From Hyphococcus sp. (lineage in GTDB: Bacteria > Pseudomonadota > Alphaproteobacteria > Caulobacterales > Parvularculaceae): 64,000 nt of DNA. The stretch spans positions 124,001 to 188,000 of the forward strand of contig JANQJK010000016.1 of assembly GCA_028281665.1 (NCBI GenBank). Reading direction: 5' to 3'. The translations under genes were made by a program, and so were the position numbers. Numbering within the stretch: the stretch's first letter is position 1; each line of letters starts with the position of its first letter. Shown in pieces: positions 32,898 through 41,935 of this stretch. A model generated the notes under the pieces. It worked only from the letters and a program-made list of their open reading frames with translations, searched no databases and was not told the DNA's origin.

Positions 32898-35354
32898 ATG
32901 TTGGCTCTTTTATTTCACGTAATTCTGATTCGTCGATGTTTGTGCTGTTTGGTGATATTTATAGGTTCAATAACTTCGACTTATGCAGAAAGCCATTTTA
33001 AATGGGATGCGAGGGAGGCGCGTGTCGACGCTATTGTTGGTACAGTTAGTCACGAAACAATCCCATTCAATTATTTTCAAGGGGCGAAGGGCCTTACCAT
33101 TGATGTATATTGCCCTAGTGATTATCTGAGGTATTTCTCGTTCAACTTTTTTAGTAAACGTCAGCGTCATCGCCACATATCTAGATGTGAAAAACTAAGG
33201 GAGTATCTTTCTGTTTCCATATTTGCGCCTGGCAATAATCCTAGATCAACCGGAGGTATACGAATTAATTTAGAAGTGCCTGCTGATGCGAAGCTGGGCA
33301 AATATAGAGGCTGGCTTCAAATTAAAAGAGGCTCGCGACGAATTGGTTTACCGTTACCGCTAGGGGTAAAAATCCGCGATGGTATTATGGGTGAAATGCC
33401 AAGTGCAATTGCGGTTACTTCGAGAGATCGAATTGCAATCGATGACAGCAGTGGAACTCGCTACGTTCAGGACGAGGTCCTTGTCAATTTGAAATCCGAT
33501 GCGGATATTTTGGAGTTTTCGAACTATATTTCAACGCAGAACGCATTCATAATTGGCGGCATTGCCGAGTTTGGTATGCTTCAGGTGCGATTTAACGGCG
33601 ATCCAACTGAAGAAACATTAGACGGGTATGTTAGTGAGCTTCGGTCTTTGAGCTATGTTGAGTCCGCTCAAAGAGCATGGGATTACCCGGTTACATTTAT
33701 CCCAGACTTTGGAAACGATCCTGAGTTTGAAGAAAGTAGCTGGACTGATTTTCCAGCATTCGGACGAAATGCACCGCTAGAATACGTACGGTTCCCAGAT
33801 GCTTGGAGCTTAGTTTTTGGCAGTATTGATGACGCGCCAAATGCCGGAAGCGGTATTAAGATCGGTGTTGTTGATACAGGGTTTGACTTTGAACACGAAG
33901 ATTTACGTAACAATATCGATTTGTCCAGTTCTCAGCCTGGTACGGATTTCGCTCTCTTGTGTGATTTGTTACACGGCAATGCTGTTGCTGGTGTAATTGG
34001 CGCAGAAGCCAATAATTCAGTTGGTATTACCGGCGCAATGTGGAACCCATCATTAATTTTACGCGGCGCTTCGTCGACGATATGTTTAAACGATATTAGC
34101 ATTCTAAATCCGCCGTTCCTACACAAGTATTCTTTGATTGAAGAATTGAGAAGTGCCGTTCGACAGGGGGCGCGTGTCATTAATGGAAGTTTTGTTGGTA
34201 TACGACAGGATTCTGCCGAAGCCTTTGCAGAGCGCGCTGATTTTTTAGAGTTGATTGGAGAAGACTGTATTCCGAATATCCCATGCGCTCAAGACGTTCT
34301 ATTTGTGTTTGGAGTTGATAATCTGTCTACTGCTATTACGAAGGATTTTTCAAATACATTTCCGGCTGCGCTTTCTCTAGAACCTGTCTATAAAGGACGT
34401 GTGATCAAGAACGTACTAAGTGTTGCAGGTATCGGGACGGAACCCGGATTTTCGTATCGCCCGTCGCTAGGAGAAATAGTTTCTCAAGGAGGGGATGTAT
34501 CCGTGGCGGCACCTGCTAGCGTCTATACGACTCAAAGAGCCAACGAATATAGTCGAGACGCGGGTGCATCCTATGCAACGCCACTTGTTTCAGCCTTGGC
34601 TGGGCTCGTATTTACCGAGAATCCATCTTTGAGCCCCGCTGATGTCAAGCGCATCATTATTGAAGGCGCTTGCGCCGGAGGGAAAAAAGTTGAAGGTGAA
34701 AATTTCTATGTTATTGATGCGGTAGAATCTGTGAAGTTAGCTAAATCCAATACTTCAGTAGACCCCAATGATTATTGTAACGAGCCGCTTCCGGCCGACG
34801 ATACTCTTCGAGTAGTAGGAACAGTTGAATCTGCCGTCGAAAACCCCGGTCTAGCGAGTGAATTTTTTCCAGACGGTGTGCAAATTGGCGACCCATTTGA
34901 AATATTAATTACGGTACGAACTAACCTGCCGGATAATTATCCGAGCGACACAATCGGAAACTATGGAAAGTTAGCTAACGACGCCATACCCGCAGTTACA
35001 TACTTAGAAATGCGCGTGGGTACAAATGTTTATATAGCAGAAGTTGGCGATTTGGAATCAAATTCAAACGTCGTGATAATAACAAATAATGGCTTCGGTT
35101 CCAGTTGTGAAACGCCATGCGATACCTTTGTACTCACTGTCTTGCCAATACCCAGAGAGAACAAAGAATGGGGATTTTCGATGACTATTGAAGATGAGAC
35201 CGCCAGTCTTTTCAATTCGGATGAGTTTCCAAATATCGAGGTATTGCTTCCCAGTGTTGGATTTTACTCGCGATCGCAAGAGAGTGACAATTTTATCTCG
35301 TTCAGCCGGTGGAGCGGCGGCGCCACTTCAATAATGAGGATTACTGAACCATAG
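32898..35354 (+). CDS. S8 family (subtilisin-like) serine protease, exported
   Basis: The 818-residue protein has an N-terminal export signal (hydrophobic run then TSTYAES) and an N-terminal beta-rich region of about 290 residues of unknown type. A subtilase domain follows with Asp326 (IGVVDTGFDFEHEDL), His359 (LHGNAVAGVIGAE) and Ser558 (GASYATPLVSALAGL), so the triad is complete. About 200 C-terminal residues form a further beta-rich domain that I do not recognise (EILITVRTNLPDNYP, SFSRWSGGATSIMRI). A role in the envelope or outside the cell is likely. Its AT-rich codons match the island. Confidence 0.85.
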   Translation: MLALLFHVILIRRCLCCLVIFIGSITSTYAESHFKWDAREARVDAIVGTVSHETIPFNYFQGAKGLTIDVYCPSDYLRYFSFNFFSKRQRHRHISRCEKLREYLSVSIFAPGNNPRSTGGIRINLEVPADAKLGKYRGWLQIKRGSRRIGLPLPLGVKIRDGIMGEMPSAIAVTSRDRIAIDDSSGTRYVQDEVLVNLKSDADILEFSNYISTQNAFIIGGIAEFGMLQVRFNGDPTEETLDGYVSELRSLSYVESAQRAWDYPVTFIPDFGNDPEFEESSWTDFPAFGRNAPLEYVRFPDAWSLVFGSIDDAPNAGSGIKIGVVDTGFDFEHEDLRNNIDLSSSQPGTDFALLCDLLHGNAVAGVIGAEANNSVGITGAMWNPSLILRGASSTICLNDISILNPPFLHKYSLIEELRSAVRQGARVINGSFVGIRQDSAEAFAERADFLELIGEDCIPNIPCAQDVLFVFGVDNLSTAITKDFSNTFPAALSLEPVYKGRVIKNVLSVAGIGTEPGFSYRPSLGEIVSQGGDVSVAAPASVYTTQRANEYSRDAGASYATPLVSALAGLVFTENPSLSPADVKRIIIEGACAGGKKVEGENFYVIDAVESVKLAKSNTSVDPNDYCNEPLPADDTLRVVGTVESAVENPGLASEFFPDGVQIGDPFEILITVRTNLPDNYPSDTIGNYGKLANDAIPAVTYLEMRVGTNVYIAEVGDLESNSNVVIITNNGFGSSCETPCDTFVLTVLPIPRENKEWGFSMTIEDETASLFNSDEFPNIEVLLPSVGFYSRSQESDNFISFSRWSGGATSIMRITEP

Positions 35355-35545
35355 GAATCGTGCAATACCCCGCCGACTTAATCCCATTATGAGATGTGCC
35401 AACTTTCTTATCAGACTCCGCCAGCGAGTATCTCGCGCTAGAAGGTCGGCGTCGCTGGCATGAAGAGCTGCAAGTTAAGTTCGACCAACTGAACATCGCC
35501 ACTACGCGATGACCAAACTAAAACCGCCCTATGAGGGGTGGGTTT

Positions 35546-37561
35546 CTATATCGGGTCATTTTTCGGTATTCCCGAACTTTCAGGAGGAGTGGAGGGCGGC
35601 AGATCGTCAGGAACTTCTTCATTGCCCTTACCGTGATGCCGTGTGCCGTACCGTTCCTCCATAATTCTTTGCAATGCGTTCTCACTTCGCTTCGTCACAA
35701 AGTCACTTAATGGATCGGAAGGGGCGCTCACATCAACAAACCTGTGTGACTTGTGATACAGACCAAAACGATATTTCGGTAAATCTAATATTGTGTCGGG
35801 TTTCACGCGCATTGCCTTCGCCATAAAAGAAGCATCGTTTGGAGATGACGTAGCGACAATTTGAGTTGCTGTGTTTCCAACTACTGTATCGACACTCAGA
35901 TTTGGGCGGTCACGTATTTGTTGTAGGTTTTGGAATGCAATCGTAATCCCAATACCGGCTTTACGAGCTTGAGTAAGCAATTTGCTCATGTTCTCATCGA
36001 AGTATTCGTGTGCCTCGTCAATGATGACAAAAACTTCCCCGAACTTTTCAATGGCATTGTCGTCGCTTTCATCAACGCGCCTAGTCGCCGCCTGTACGAT
36101 CATCGCTATGTATAGACGGCCAAGAAACTCGCTCCCGTGTGCTCCTAACGCTTCTGCGTGAGTATCTAGCAAGATGAGCGCACGGTCTTGCAGTTCATTG
36201 AACATATTGAACCGATTTTGGGTGGCGCTAAATAATCGATCGAATGTGGCGTTCGTGAATATCTTGTTGAGTTTTCCGCGAAGCGCATCGCGTGTCTGTT
36301 TGTATCGAGGCAGTCCCCAATCGCGATCAAAGAACGTTTGAGCTGCAGGCGTCAATTCCTCCACGTGTTTACGATACGGTTCAATGCCATCGTCAACCAG
36401 CAAGTCTGAAAGCGTCTTAAAGGTTCCGTTTGGGATGGCGAGAGTAAGTTGAATAATGTAATCGAGAATGACCTGCTGCGGGTCAGTCATTCTTCCATCA
36501 AGTACGCCTTCAAGGACGAAGCGAATTAGCCACCCCGATTTATTGATGACTTTTTCGCGCTCTTTGACCGCAAGCTTTTCCCACCCAACATCAAATAGGT
36601 TAAGCCCCAAGTCCCATTCTGGATTGAGGTATGTAATAAGATCTTCAGGTAAATCTAGCTTTGCGAGCTTTTTGGGAATGAGTTCACGCTGACTGTCAAT
36701 CACGACGACATGACCAGTCCTCGTGTTTTCTTCGTCGAACATGTCGAGCAAATCACACTTGATGAGGTACTCAATCATCGTAGTTTTGCCGGCGCCAGTA
36801 TCGCCCATGACCATGGTGTGCATGTTTCGATCTTGAAGGCCTATTCCTTGCGCTCGATATTGCAGTCGAACGAGTGGTGTTCCTCCCAAATAGGCGTTGA
36901 TGATTTCAGCGTCGCCACGATATTCGCTGATACGGCCATTTATGCGGTAGTTTCGATCAATTCGTCTTTTGACCTCGGCAAATGTCCCGTTTTGTTCATA
37001 CGCATAATCGACGTCTACGGCTATCTGATTGACTTCCGTATCGGTGACCTGGCGCAGAGTCGTGAAAACGCCGCCACCGGAAAACTTGTACGGTGTGAGA
37101 ATATATATAAGCGCATCGGCGAACGCCTCGTACCGCTCGGTATTCTGATTGAGTTCGATATATTTGTTAAGCCGGTCGAGATAACGTCCGCCTTCGATGG
37201 ATGTTGCCGTTAGCGGTCGTTTTTTTGGAAGCTCTAACCCTTCGAGTTCAAGCAAGTCAGCCGTCACTTCTAGCATAAGGTCGCTTGTTAGTTCAGCTTC
37301 TTTCAGTTTTTTTGCGACATATTCAATTGGCGGCTTGAGCGCTTTTGCTCGTTTCTCTTTGGCGGTTATCTCTTTTTGCTTCGCCTTTTCCTCACGCGCA
37401 GGTTTGGTTTTGAAATACAACCACGTCGATAGCCAAATCACGACGGCGAAGAAGGCAAACCAGCCCCATCCTATTGCTTGACCAATGCCAATGAGGCCAA
37501 AAAATAGGAAAATGCAAAACGCCCAAAACGCGCCAACGAGAAGCGGGTTGTCGTCGTTCAA
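35546..37561 (-). CDS. Membrane-anchored TraG/VirD4-like coupling ATPase
   Basis: The 671-residue protein has two N-terminal membrane helices (about residues 7-27 and 31-50), as in VirD4-type coupling proteins, then a charged linker. Walker A is MVMGDTGAGKTTMIEYLI (about 265-282), with DSQRELIPKK after it and Walker B VFVIIDEAHEYFDENM (about 530). A GIGITIAFQNLQQIRDRP sensor segment follows, and a Pro-rich tail ends the protein. The start is a TTG overlapping the previous stop (TTGA). With a Replic_Relax protein two genes upstream, a DNA-transfer role is likely. Confidence 0.85.
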   Translation of the reverse strand: MNDDNPLLVGAFWAFCIFLFFGLIGIGQAIGWGWFAFFAVVIWLSTWLYFKTKPAREEKAKQKEITAKEKRAKALKPPIEYVAKKLKEAELTSDLMLEVTADLLELEGLELPKKRPLTATSIEGGRYLDRLNKYIELNQNTERYEAFADALIYILTPYKFSGGGVFTTLRQVTDTEVNQIAVDVDYAYEQNGTFAEVKRRIDRNYRINGRISEYRGDAEIINAYLGGTPLVRLQYRAQGIGLQDRNMHTMVMGDTGAGKTTMIEYLIKCDLLDMFDEENTRTGHVVVIDSQRELIPKKLAKLDLPEDLITYLNPEWDLGLNLFDVGWEKLAVKEREKVINKSGWLIRFVLEGVLDGRMTDPQQVILDYIIQLTLAIPNGTFKTLSDLLVDDGIEPYRKHVEELTPAAQTFFDRDWGLPRYKQTRDALRGKLNKIFTNATFDRLFSATQNRFNMFNELQDRALILLDTHAEALGAHGSEFLGRLYIAMIVQAATRRVDESDDNAIEKFGEVFVIIDEAHEYFDENMSKLLTQARKAGIGITIAFQNLQQIRDRPNLSVDTVVGNTATQIVATSSPNDASFMAKAMRVKPDTILDLPKYRFGLYHKSHRFVDVSAPSDPLSDFVTKRSENALQRIMEERYGTRHHGKGNEEVPDDLPPSTPPESSGIPKNDPI

Positions 37562-37929
37562 AGCTCGAAGCTTTCGTCCTCGGCTTCGGTAGCATTGCCT
37601 TCGATCATCGCTTTCAGCTTAGGCAGGTTCTCTTTGGCTTGATCGATAAACCCTTTGATTTCACCGTTGCTACGCCCCACATGCTCAAGCCCGCTCTTTT
37701 CACTGTAGAGCAGACTAGACACTCGAACATTCCACTGTCCGTCATAAGATTTCGCGGCGTCACGATCCGCAGGACAGTCCCGTTCGATCACGATAACATC
37801 TTCAAGTCGGTTTTGTTTGATGATCGCTTTCTCTTCTTCCGTGAACTCAACCTTCAGGGTTACCGTTGGGTAGGTCTTCTTGAAGACCATTCCGGTCGTT
37901 CTGTCGCCTGTCTTGATATCAACTTTCAC
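37558..37929 (-). CDS. Hypothetical protein of the mobilization-like operon
   Basis: The 123-residue acidic protein (MKVDIKTGDRTTGMVFKKTY, then TVTLKVEFTEEEKAIIKQNR, ending in an Asp/Glu-rich tail) is not recognised. It overlaps the upstream Replic_Relax gene by 11 bases and the downstream ATPase gene by 4, so it belongs to the same operon. It may be an adaptor between them, which is inference from position. Confidence 0.6.
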   Translation of the reverse strand: MKVDIKTGDRTTGMVFKKTYPTVTLKVEFTEEEKAIIKQNRLEDVIVIERDCPADRDAAKSYDGQWNVRVSSLLYSEKSGLEHVGRSNGEIKGFIDQAKENLPKLKAMIEGNATEAEDESFEL

Positions 37930-38953
37930 GAGTGCCCCCCTTTCGAATTAGGCCATAGGATGTATCGTCGGTATACGTCCGGCTTCTCCACGCAGTGTGG
38001 AAGAATGTGCGACAAACTTCTTGTATTGTCGAGAAGCGATAGAATTGATGGAGATCAGGATCGGTATCGGCAAGTGCGCGCCTAATGTTCAATAAGTGTT
38101 TGTCGCCATCAGTAATGAACAGCAGGGTGAAATATTCGAAATCGCCGTACGCCTGGTAGCGGGATCGGAACATCTGTCCGCGCAAGTACCGATCGTATTT
38201 TGCGATTTTATAACAAATATCTTGGGCATGATGATGCGAACGTCTCCGTTGTATCGTGACGGTTGCCCGATCGACTTCGATTAGGAAGAGGGCGCGCCTG
38301 CCGGTTGAACAGTTTTCCAGGACAAAGCCAGCATCCGGAACGATCCTGTTCTCAGCTGAGTTAGGCGCTGCAACATGATCGACGGTTTCGCCAATCAGGT
38401 TTTGGCCGTCGCGTTTTCTTCGATATTCAACGAACGTCTGAATAAGGCTGTAATCGGGGAGGGCGCAAACGTCGCGTTCGAGCGTCATCAGGACATCAAC
38501 GGTTGCGATCCGGTGCTCCATTGTCGGCGTCCATCGTGACGTTCGATTGACTGGCCTATACGGTGCAATCTGACGCCCGCAGGCTTCATATTCGCCCGCC
38601 AGCAGCGCGTGCCCCCGCCTCGTCAGAAAGTATGCCTTTGGCATTTTCCCACGGCCATAAATCGGCACATTACCGAAATGCCCGAGCAGTTTTTGACGCT
38701 CAAGGCGCAGCAGCATATTGGAGCACGACTTTGGCCGTAGGCCGGTAACCGTCGCCACCTGCTGTATGGTGAGGTGACGATACCGTTCAATATATTCCAG
38801 CGCTGTTAAAACCTGCTCCGATAGAACAACGCCGCTTGCGTGAGGCATATTGTAAACCCGTCCAGCTATATGAAGGAGATGGAACAGATACTGCCAAGGA
38901 CATTGTTTGTAATCGGTTGGTATGCTGAGCGACACGTACCGGTACGCAGGCAT
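37919..38953 (-). CDS. Replication-relaxation family protein (Replic_Relax)
   Basis: The 344-residue protein starts with a winged-helix region (ALEYIERYRHLTIQQVATVT, GLRPKSCSNMLLRLERQKLL, KAYFLTRRGHALLAGE). The core follows: HRIATVDVLMTLERDV, then IVPDAGFVLENCSTGRRALF with LIEVDRATV. A PD...E-x-D pattern in this place is typical of Replic_Relax proteins, found on plasmids and integrative elements and thought to start DNA processing. Translation may begin at the internal ATG at 38848 (MPHASGVV) instead. It heads an operon with the small protein and TraG-like ATPase. Confidence 0.75.
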   Translation of the reverse strand: MPAYRYVSLSIPTDYKQCPWQYLFHLLHIAGRVYNMPHASGVVLSEQVLTALEYIERYRHLTIQQVATVTGLRPKSCSNMLLRLERQKLLGHFGNVPIYGRGKMPKAYFLTRRGHALLAGEYEACGRQIAPYRPVNRTSRWTPTMEHRIATVDVLMTLERDVCALPDYSLIQTFVEYRRKRDGQNLIGETVDHVAAPNSAENRIVPDAGFVLENCSTGRRALFLIEVDRATVTIQRRRSHHHAQDICYKIAKYDRYLRGQMFRSRYQAYGDFEYFTLLFITDGDKHLLNIRRALADTDPDLHQFYRFSTIQEVCRTFFHTAWRSRTYTDDTSYGLIRKGGTRES

Positions 38954-39315
38954 AGTCAGCTATACGCCTGTCACTTTTGTTGCAATTTTTTGTCTGGAAA
39001 TAGGAAGGGATTTCGAGGCGGGTTTCGAAGTGACATGAACGGCTCCGTATTCCTATGAAGGTTCAACGCCATACGATATTTTGCGTAGTCCGGATTTATA
39101 TCGATATTTATCGATATAAACACCAGAAGTTCGCGACTATTTTCGATATTTCCGAAGCTTCCATCGCTTCGTTCCTACGCCAATGTGGCAGACCCCGCTT
39201 GGAATTATGCGTTAGGTGAGCAAGCACAGTTACCTATGTGACGATATAGTCAGTACACTTGCTAATATCTTATTCACGGGCATATTCGGAGCGTAGCAAA
39301 CAACAGGTACCGCCT
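38954..39315. other. Divergent intergenic region with inverted and direct repeats; possible origin or operator
   Basis: No gene is seen. The region lies between the leftward Replic_Relax operon and the rightward small-protein pair. It has a 12-bp inverted repeat at 39095-39120 and three copies of CGATATTT (39074, 39102 and 39144). This is the usual place for an operator, replication origin or transfer origin in such modules. Confidence 0.45.
39095..39120. repeat. 12-bp inverted repeat upstream of the Replic_Relax operon
   Basis: TTTATATCGATA, spacer TT, TATCGATATAAA. The match is perfect over both arms and ends where stated. Confidence 0.75.
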
Positions 39316-39483
39316 ATGAAAAGACGAAACTTTGGATCACGACGACAGGTAGCGAAATCCTGGGAAGGCGTTCGTGATGTCATTCAAGATGGCATCTTCG
39401 GCGGCGTTCCCAATCCTAACCGCCGCCACCCACGCGCGCCGCGCATGGTGCCTAGCCGTGTGTACAGAAGGGGTAGCAAATGA
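39316..39483 (+). CDS. Tiny basic protein A
   Basis: The 55-residue, Arg-rich protein begins MKRRNFGSRRQVAKSWEGVR and ends RAPRMVPSRVYRRGSK. Its stop overlaps the next ATG (ATGA), and a terminator follows the pair, which supports real translation. A nucleic-acid-binding role would fit the charge; no family is recognised. Confidence 0.5.
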   Translation: MKRRNFGSRRQVAKSWEGVRDVIQDGIFGGVPNPNRRHPRAPRMVPSRVYRRGSK

Positions 39484-39623
39484 GTAGTTTCCTTGATTTC
39501 AATCCACAGCCAAACGGAAGCGGACGCTTTCAGGACATTGCGCGAAGGAAGCGTCAGAAGGATGAGGAGCTTCGTCAAAGGCAACGTCAAAAACAGGAAG
39601 CCCTCAGGCAGCGCCAACGGTGA
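39480..39623 (+). CDS. Tiny Gln/Arg-rich protein B
   Basis: The 47-residue protein begins MSSFLDFNPQPNGSGRFQDI and ends in a repetitive charged helix of the type RQRQRQKQEALRQRQR. It overlaps tiny protein A as ATGA and ends 24 bases before a strong terminator. Single-helix basic proteins of this form can bind DNA or RNA; function unknown. Confidence 0.5.
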   Translation: MSSFLDFNPQPNGSGRFQDIARRKRQKDEELRQRQRQKQEALRQRQR

Positions 39624-39647
39624 TGCAATTTTCTGAAAACAAAACCA

Positions 39648-39672
39648 AAGCCCCCACTAAGGGGGCTTTTTT
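39648..39672 (+). terminator. Rho-independent terminator after the tiny-protein pair
   Basis: AAGCCCCC, loop ACTAA, GGGGGCTT, then a run of T. A strong stem directly after the 39480-39623 gene. Confidence 0.9.
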
Positions 39673-39850
39673 TACGGACAAAGAATTGATTGCTTTAGTG
39701 AGCGTCCGTTGAATCGGCCTTTGTGCGAAGGTGTAGGAGCATATTAAGTATCCACTTGTTTTAGTGGACACTAAGTGAGTGGGTTGAGAAAATGAAAGTA
39801 TGAAAAGGAAAAGATGCCGACGCTCTACAATCAGGCGCCGGCAATCACGC

Positions 39851-41191
39851 CTAGAGGTTATCGCAGGACTTTCCTTTAGACCAGTCATCCGGACCGCTGA
39901 CGACCAGCGCCGTCAATGCAGGCTCCCACTTTATATCGCCGCCATTATCGTTGACGATGACTAGCTGATTATCGCCATACCAGGCCAACCCTTCCCAGTT
40001 GGCCGCCGCCAGGTTTTTTATATTCGTTTGACCGGTCGGCACCTTTCCATTTGAGTTGTCCCCGTCGCTTATATCTTTGATAAGTAAGCTTCGCCCGGTT
40101 TCACCTTTCGCAGACACCTCAAAGAGGCAGGTGTAGACAAAGTCTGTTCGTTCAGTTTTCTGCTCGTCGTCTTCTACTACCTTTTTTCCCTTGTCATCAA
40201 ACACTTTGTATTTAGCGCGATCAGGCGCGGTGCTCGCCAGGATAATATAATCGGACTGGTCTGTTGTTGATCTATTCCACACCAGATCCGTCGCGCGAAA
40301 GCGTTGGTTAAACCTATTGTTAAGCGTGGCGACGGGTCCGTTAATAGCTGGAACAGGCAATATTATAGGCGCTTCACGGGCGTTCTCGTCCTCGCCGTCG
40401 CCGCGCTCGATTCCAACGGTTTCATCACCAATAAGAACGATTGGCTTATTGGTGACAATCAGAACAGGATCAAGCGCAGTCGCATCTAGTCCCACATTTC
40501 TGCAGTAATATGACGTTATATCTTTTCCGTTTGCGTCGGGCTTGACCACTTTGGTAAGGGGCGGGGGGCAGTCCTCGCCCGACAACTCTTCGACCATGCG
40601 CTTGTGCTCAGGATAGCCGCCCTCCCATAAGCCGACGATCTGGTGACCCAGATTTGCGTCATTTCGAACAACAACGCCTTCCAGTCCGTGGCCGCCCACC
40701 TCTGAGTAAGCGTTGTAATACTGCGCTTTCAGAGTCCCCTCAGAAAAGAGCGTTGCCTTATTTGAGTTTGTTTTACCATGGGCGGCGACGAGCGCACGGA
40801 GTGACTCCGACAGTATCAGGTATTCGTTGGCGCGAATCATCTCGATCGACTCGAAATCCGTCGCCGCAGACGCATTTTTGATTTTGTATTCCAGGCAATC
40901 GCCTATCTCGAAATATTTAACCAGCGGCGCTTTATTACTTGCTACTGCTGGCGCGTCGCTGTCGCTGCATGAAAAATAACGCCCGGCTTCTTCGTCTGCG
41001 ACAAGGACCAGCGGTTTGCCATCCTTGCGGTCGCGATCGACAACGATACCGGAAACTTCCAACGGCGTTCGGCTCACAGCCGTAGGCTTGGCAGGTTTGC
41101 TGCTTACCTCAATCTTGATGTGTCCGAAATAATAAAGAACTGCCGCAGCCGTCGCCAATGCGACGACTGCGCCGATGATAAAACTTCTCAT
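39851..41191 (-). CDS. Membrane-anchored or exported unknown protein
   Basis: The 446-residue protein starts with a signal-anchor (MRSFIIGAVVALATAAAVLY). The ATG at 41191 is preferred over an upstream TTG. The first half is not recognised. The second half, with LNNRFNQRFRATDLVWNRST, LFEVSAKGETGRSLLIKDIS and NIKNLAAANWEGLAWYGDNQ followed by LVIVNDNGG, resembles beta-propeller proteins of the esterase-like-phytase/SdiA-regulated kind (strand-rich, NWEG and DN motifs). That relation is tentative. Confidence 0.65.
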   Translation of the reverse strand: MRSFIIGAVVALATAAAVLYYFGHIKIEVSSKPAKPTAVSRTPLEVSGIVVDRDRKDGKPLVLVADEEAGRYFSCSDSDAPAVASNKAPLVKYFEIGDCLEYKIKNASAATDFESIEMIRANEYLILSESLRALVAAHGKTNSNKATLFSEGTLKAQYYNAYSEVGGHGLEGVVVRNDANLGHQIVGLWEGGYPEHKRMVEELSGEDCPPPLTKVVKPDANGKDITSYYCRNVGLDATALDPVLIVTNKPIVLIGDETVGIERGDGEDENAREAPIILPVPAINGPVATLNNRFNQRFRATDLVWNRSTTDQSDYIILASTAPDRAKYKVFDDKGKKVVEDDEQKTERTDFVYTCLFEVSAKGETGRSLLIKDISDGDNSNGKVPTGQTNIKNLAAANWEGLAWYGDNQLVIVNDNGGDIKWEPALTALVVSGPDDWSKGKSCDNL

Positions 41192-41245
41192 TTTCGCCCC
41201 CAATGCTAAAGCTTGCTTTAGTCGCTAATTTCAAAGTGCGTTACT

Positions 41246-41500
41246 TTAGAAATCGCCGCGCTCTTTCAAATACTCGCATTCATACCAGGTTTCGCTACGA
41301 TCATCGTCTTCATCCTCGGGCAATGTCTTCTTGCATTCTTTTCTATCTGCAAAAGGCCCGGCGTAGATTCCCTTGCCCGCGCCGCCATCGCTACCTGTTA
41401 TGTATTTGATCTGATACCAGCCTTTTCCATTCCAGTCGGCCGCATTTGCCGAAGCCGTCCCGATGATCACAAGCAGCAATATCAATGGCCAATTCTTCAC
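41246..41500 (-). CDS. Small secreted protein, unknown
   Basis: The 84-residue protein has a clear Sec signal (MKNWPLILLLVIIGTASANA) and a short mature part with three Cys (RKECKKTLPEDEDDDRSETW, YECEYLKERGDF). It lies upstream of the membrane-anchored unknown in the same direction, 54 bases away, so the two may share an operon. Confidence 0.6.
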   Translation of the reverse strand: MKNWPLILLLVIIGTASANAADWNGKGWYQIKYITGSDGGAGKGIYAGPFADRKECKKTLPEDEDDDRSETWYECEYLKERGDF

Positions 41501-41935
41501 GGTATTTTCTCCGATACTTATCGGCCTCGCAATAATAGTTTCGATTGGCGACAGTTATGACACTGCAGAGATTAGGATGGCATAATTAGAAGTGTCAAAC
41601 GTACAATGTTACGTGAATGAATACATGAGCCTATTGCGTTGCAGCGCTTCAACCTGACCTCTGATCAAAAATTCAATGAAATGAACCGCTAATGTTATGT
41701 TGCTGCGCGACGTATCGGTCGCGGAATTGTTCGGACGGTTGCCAGATACGAAAAGTTCAAAAACGTTGAACCGTTCATCAACGTCGAACACATTGTTACA
41801 GCATAACAACAACGTAATCATTCCATGAACTCCGGCCATTCATCGGTCGCTCACTCGCTTTACGAAGTATTCTCAATTAAAAAAGATGGCCGGAGCGAGC
41901 CCCGACCATCCTTCTCTCCCTCTCGGGAGTGTCTG
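41501..41935. other. Intergenic region near the island right end
   Basis: No credible gene is seen in these 435 bases. Its right part holds the terminator of the alpA-like gene (41878-41910). Confidence 0.4.
41878..41910 (-). terminator. Terminator downstream of the AlpA-like gene
   Basis: On the minus strand the stem GATGGTCGG.../...CCGGCCATC (one G-T-type mismatch) is followed by six T. Confidence 0.7.

Noticed and set aside
35521-35545. Hairpin AAACC...GGTTT between the subtilase and the TraG-like ATPase
   Set aside because: The stem has an internal loop and no proper U-tract, so I did not call it a terminator, though it may help end one of the convergent genes.
39074-39151. CRISPR-like array from the three CGATATTT copies
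   Set aside because: Repeats are only 8 bases, unevenly spaced (28 and 42) and no cas genes are present.
41609-41839. Minus-strand ORF of 76 codons near the island right end
   Set aside because: No ribosome-binding site, no domain and no neighbour relation; not supported.
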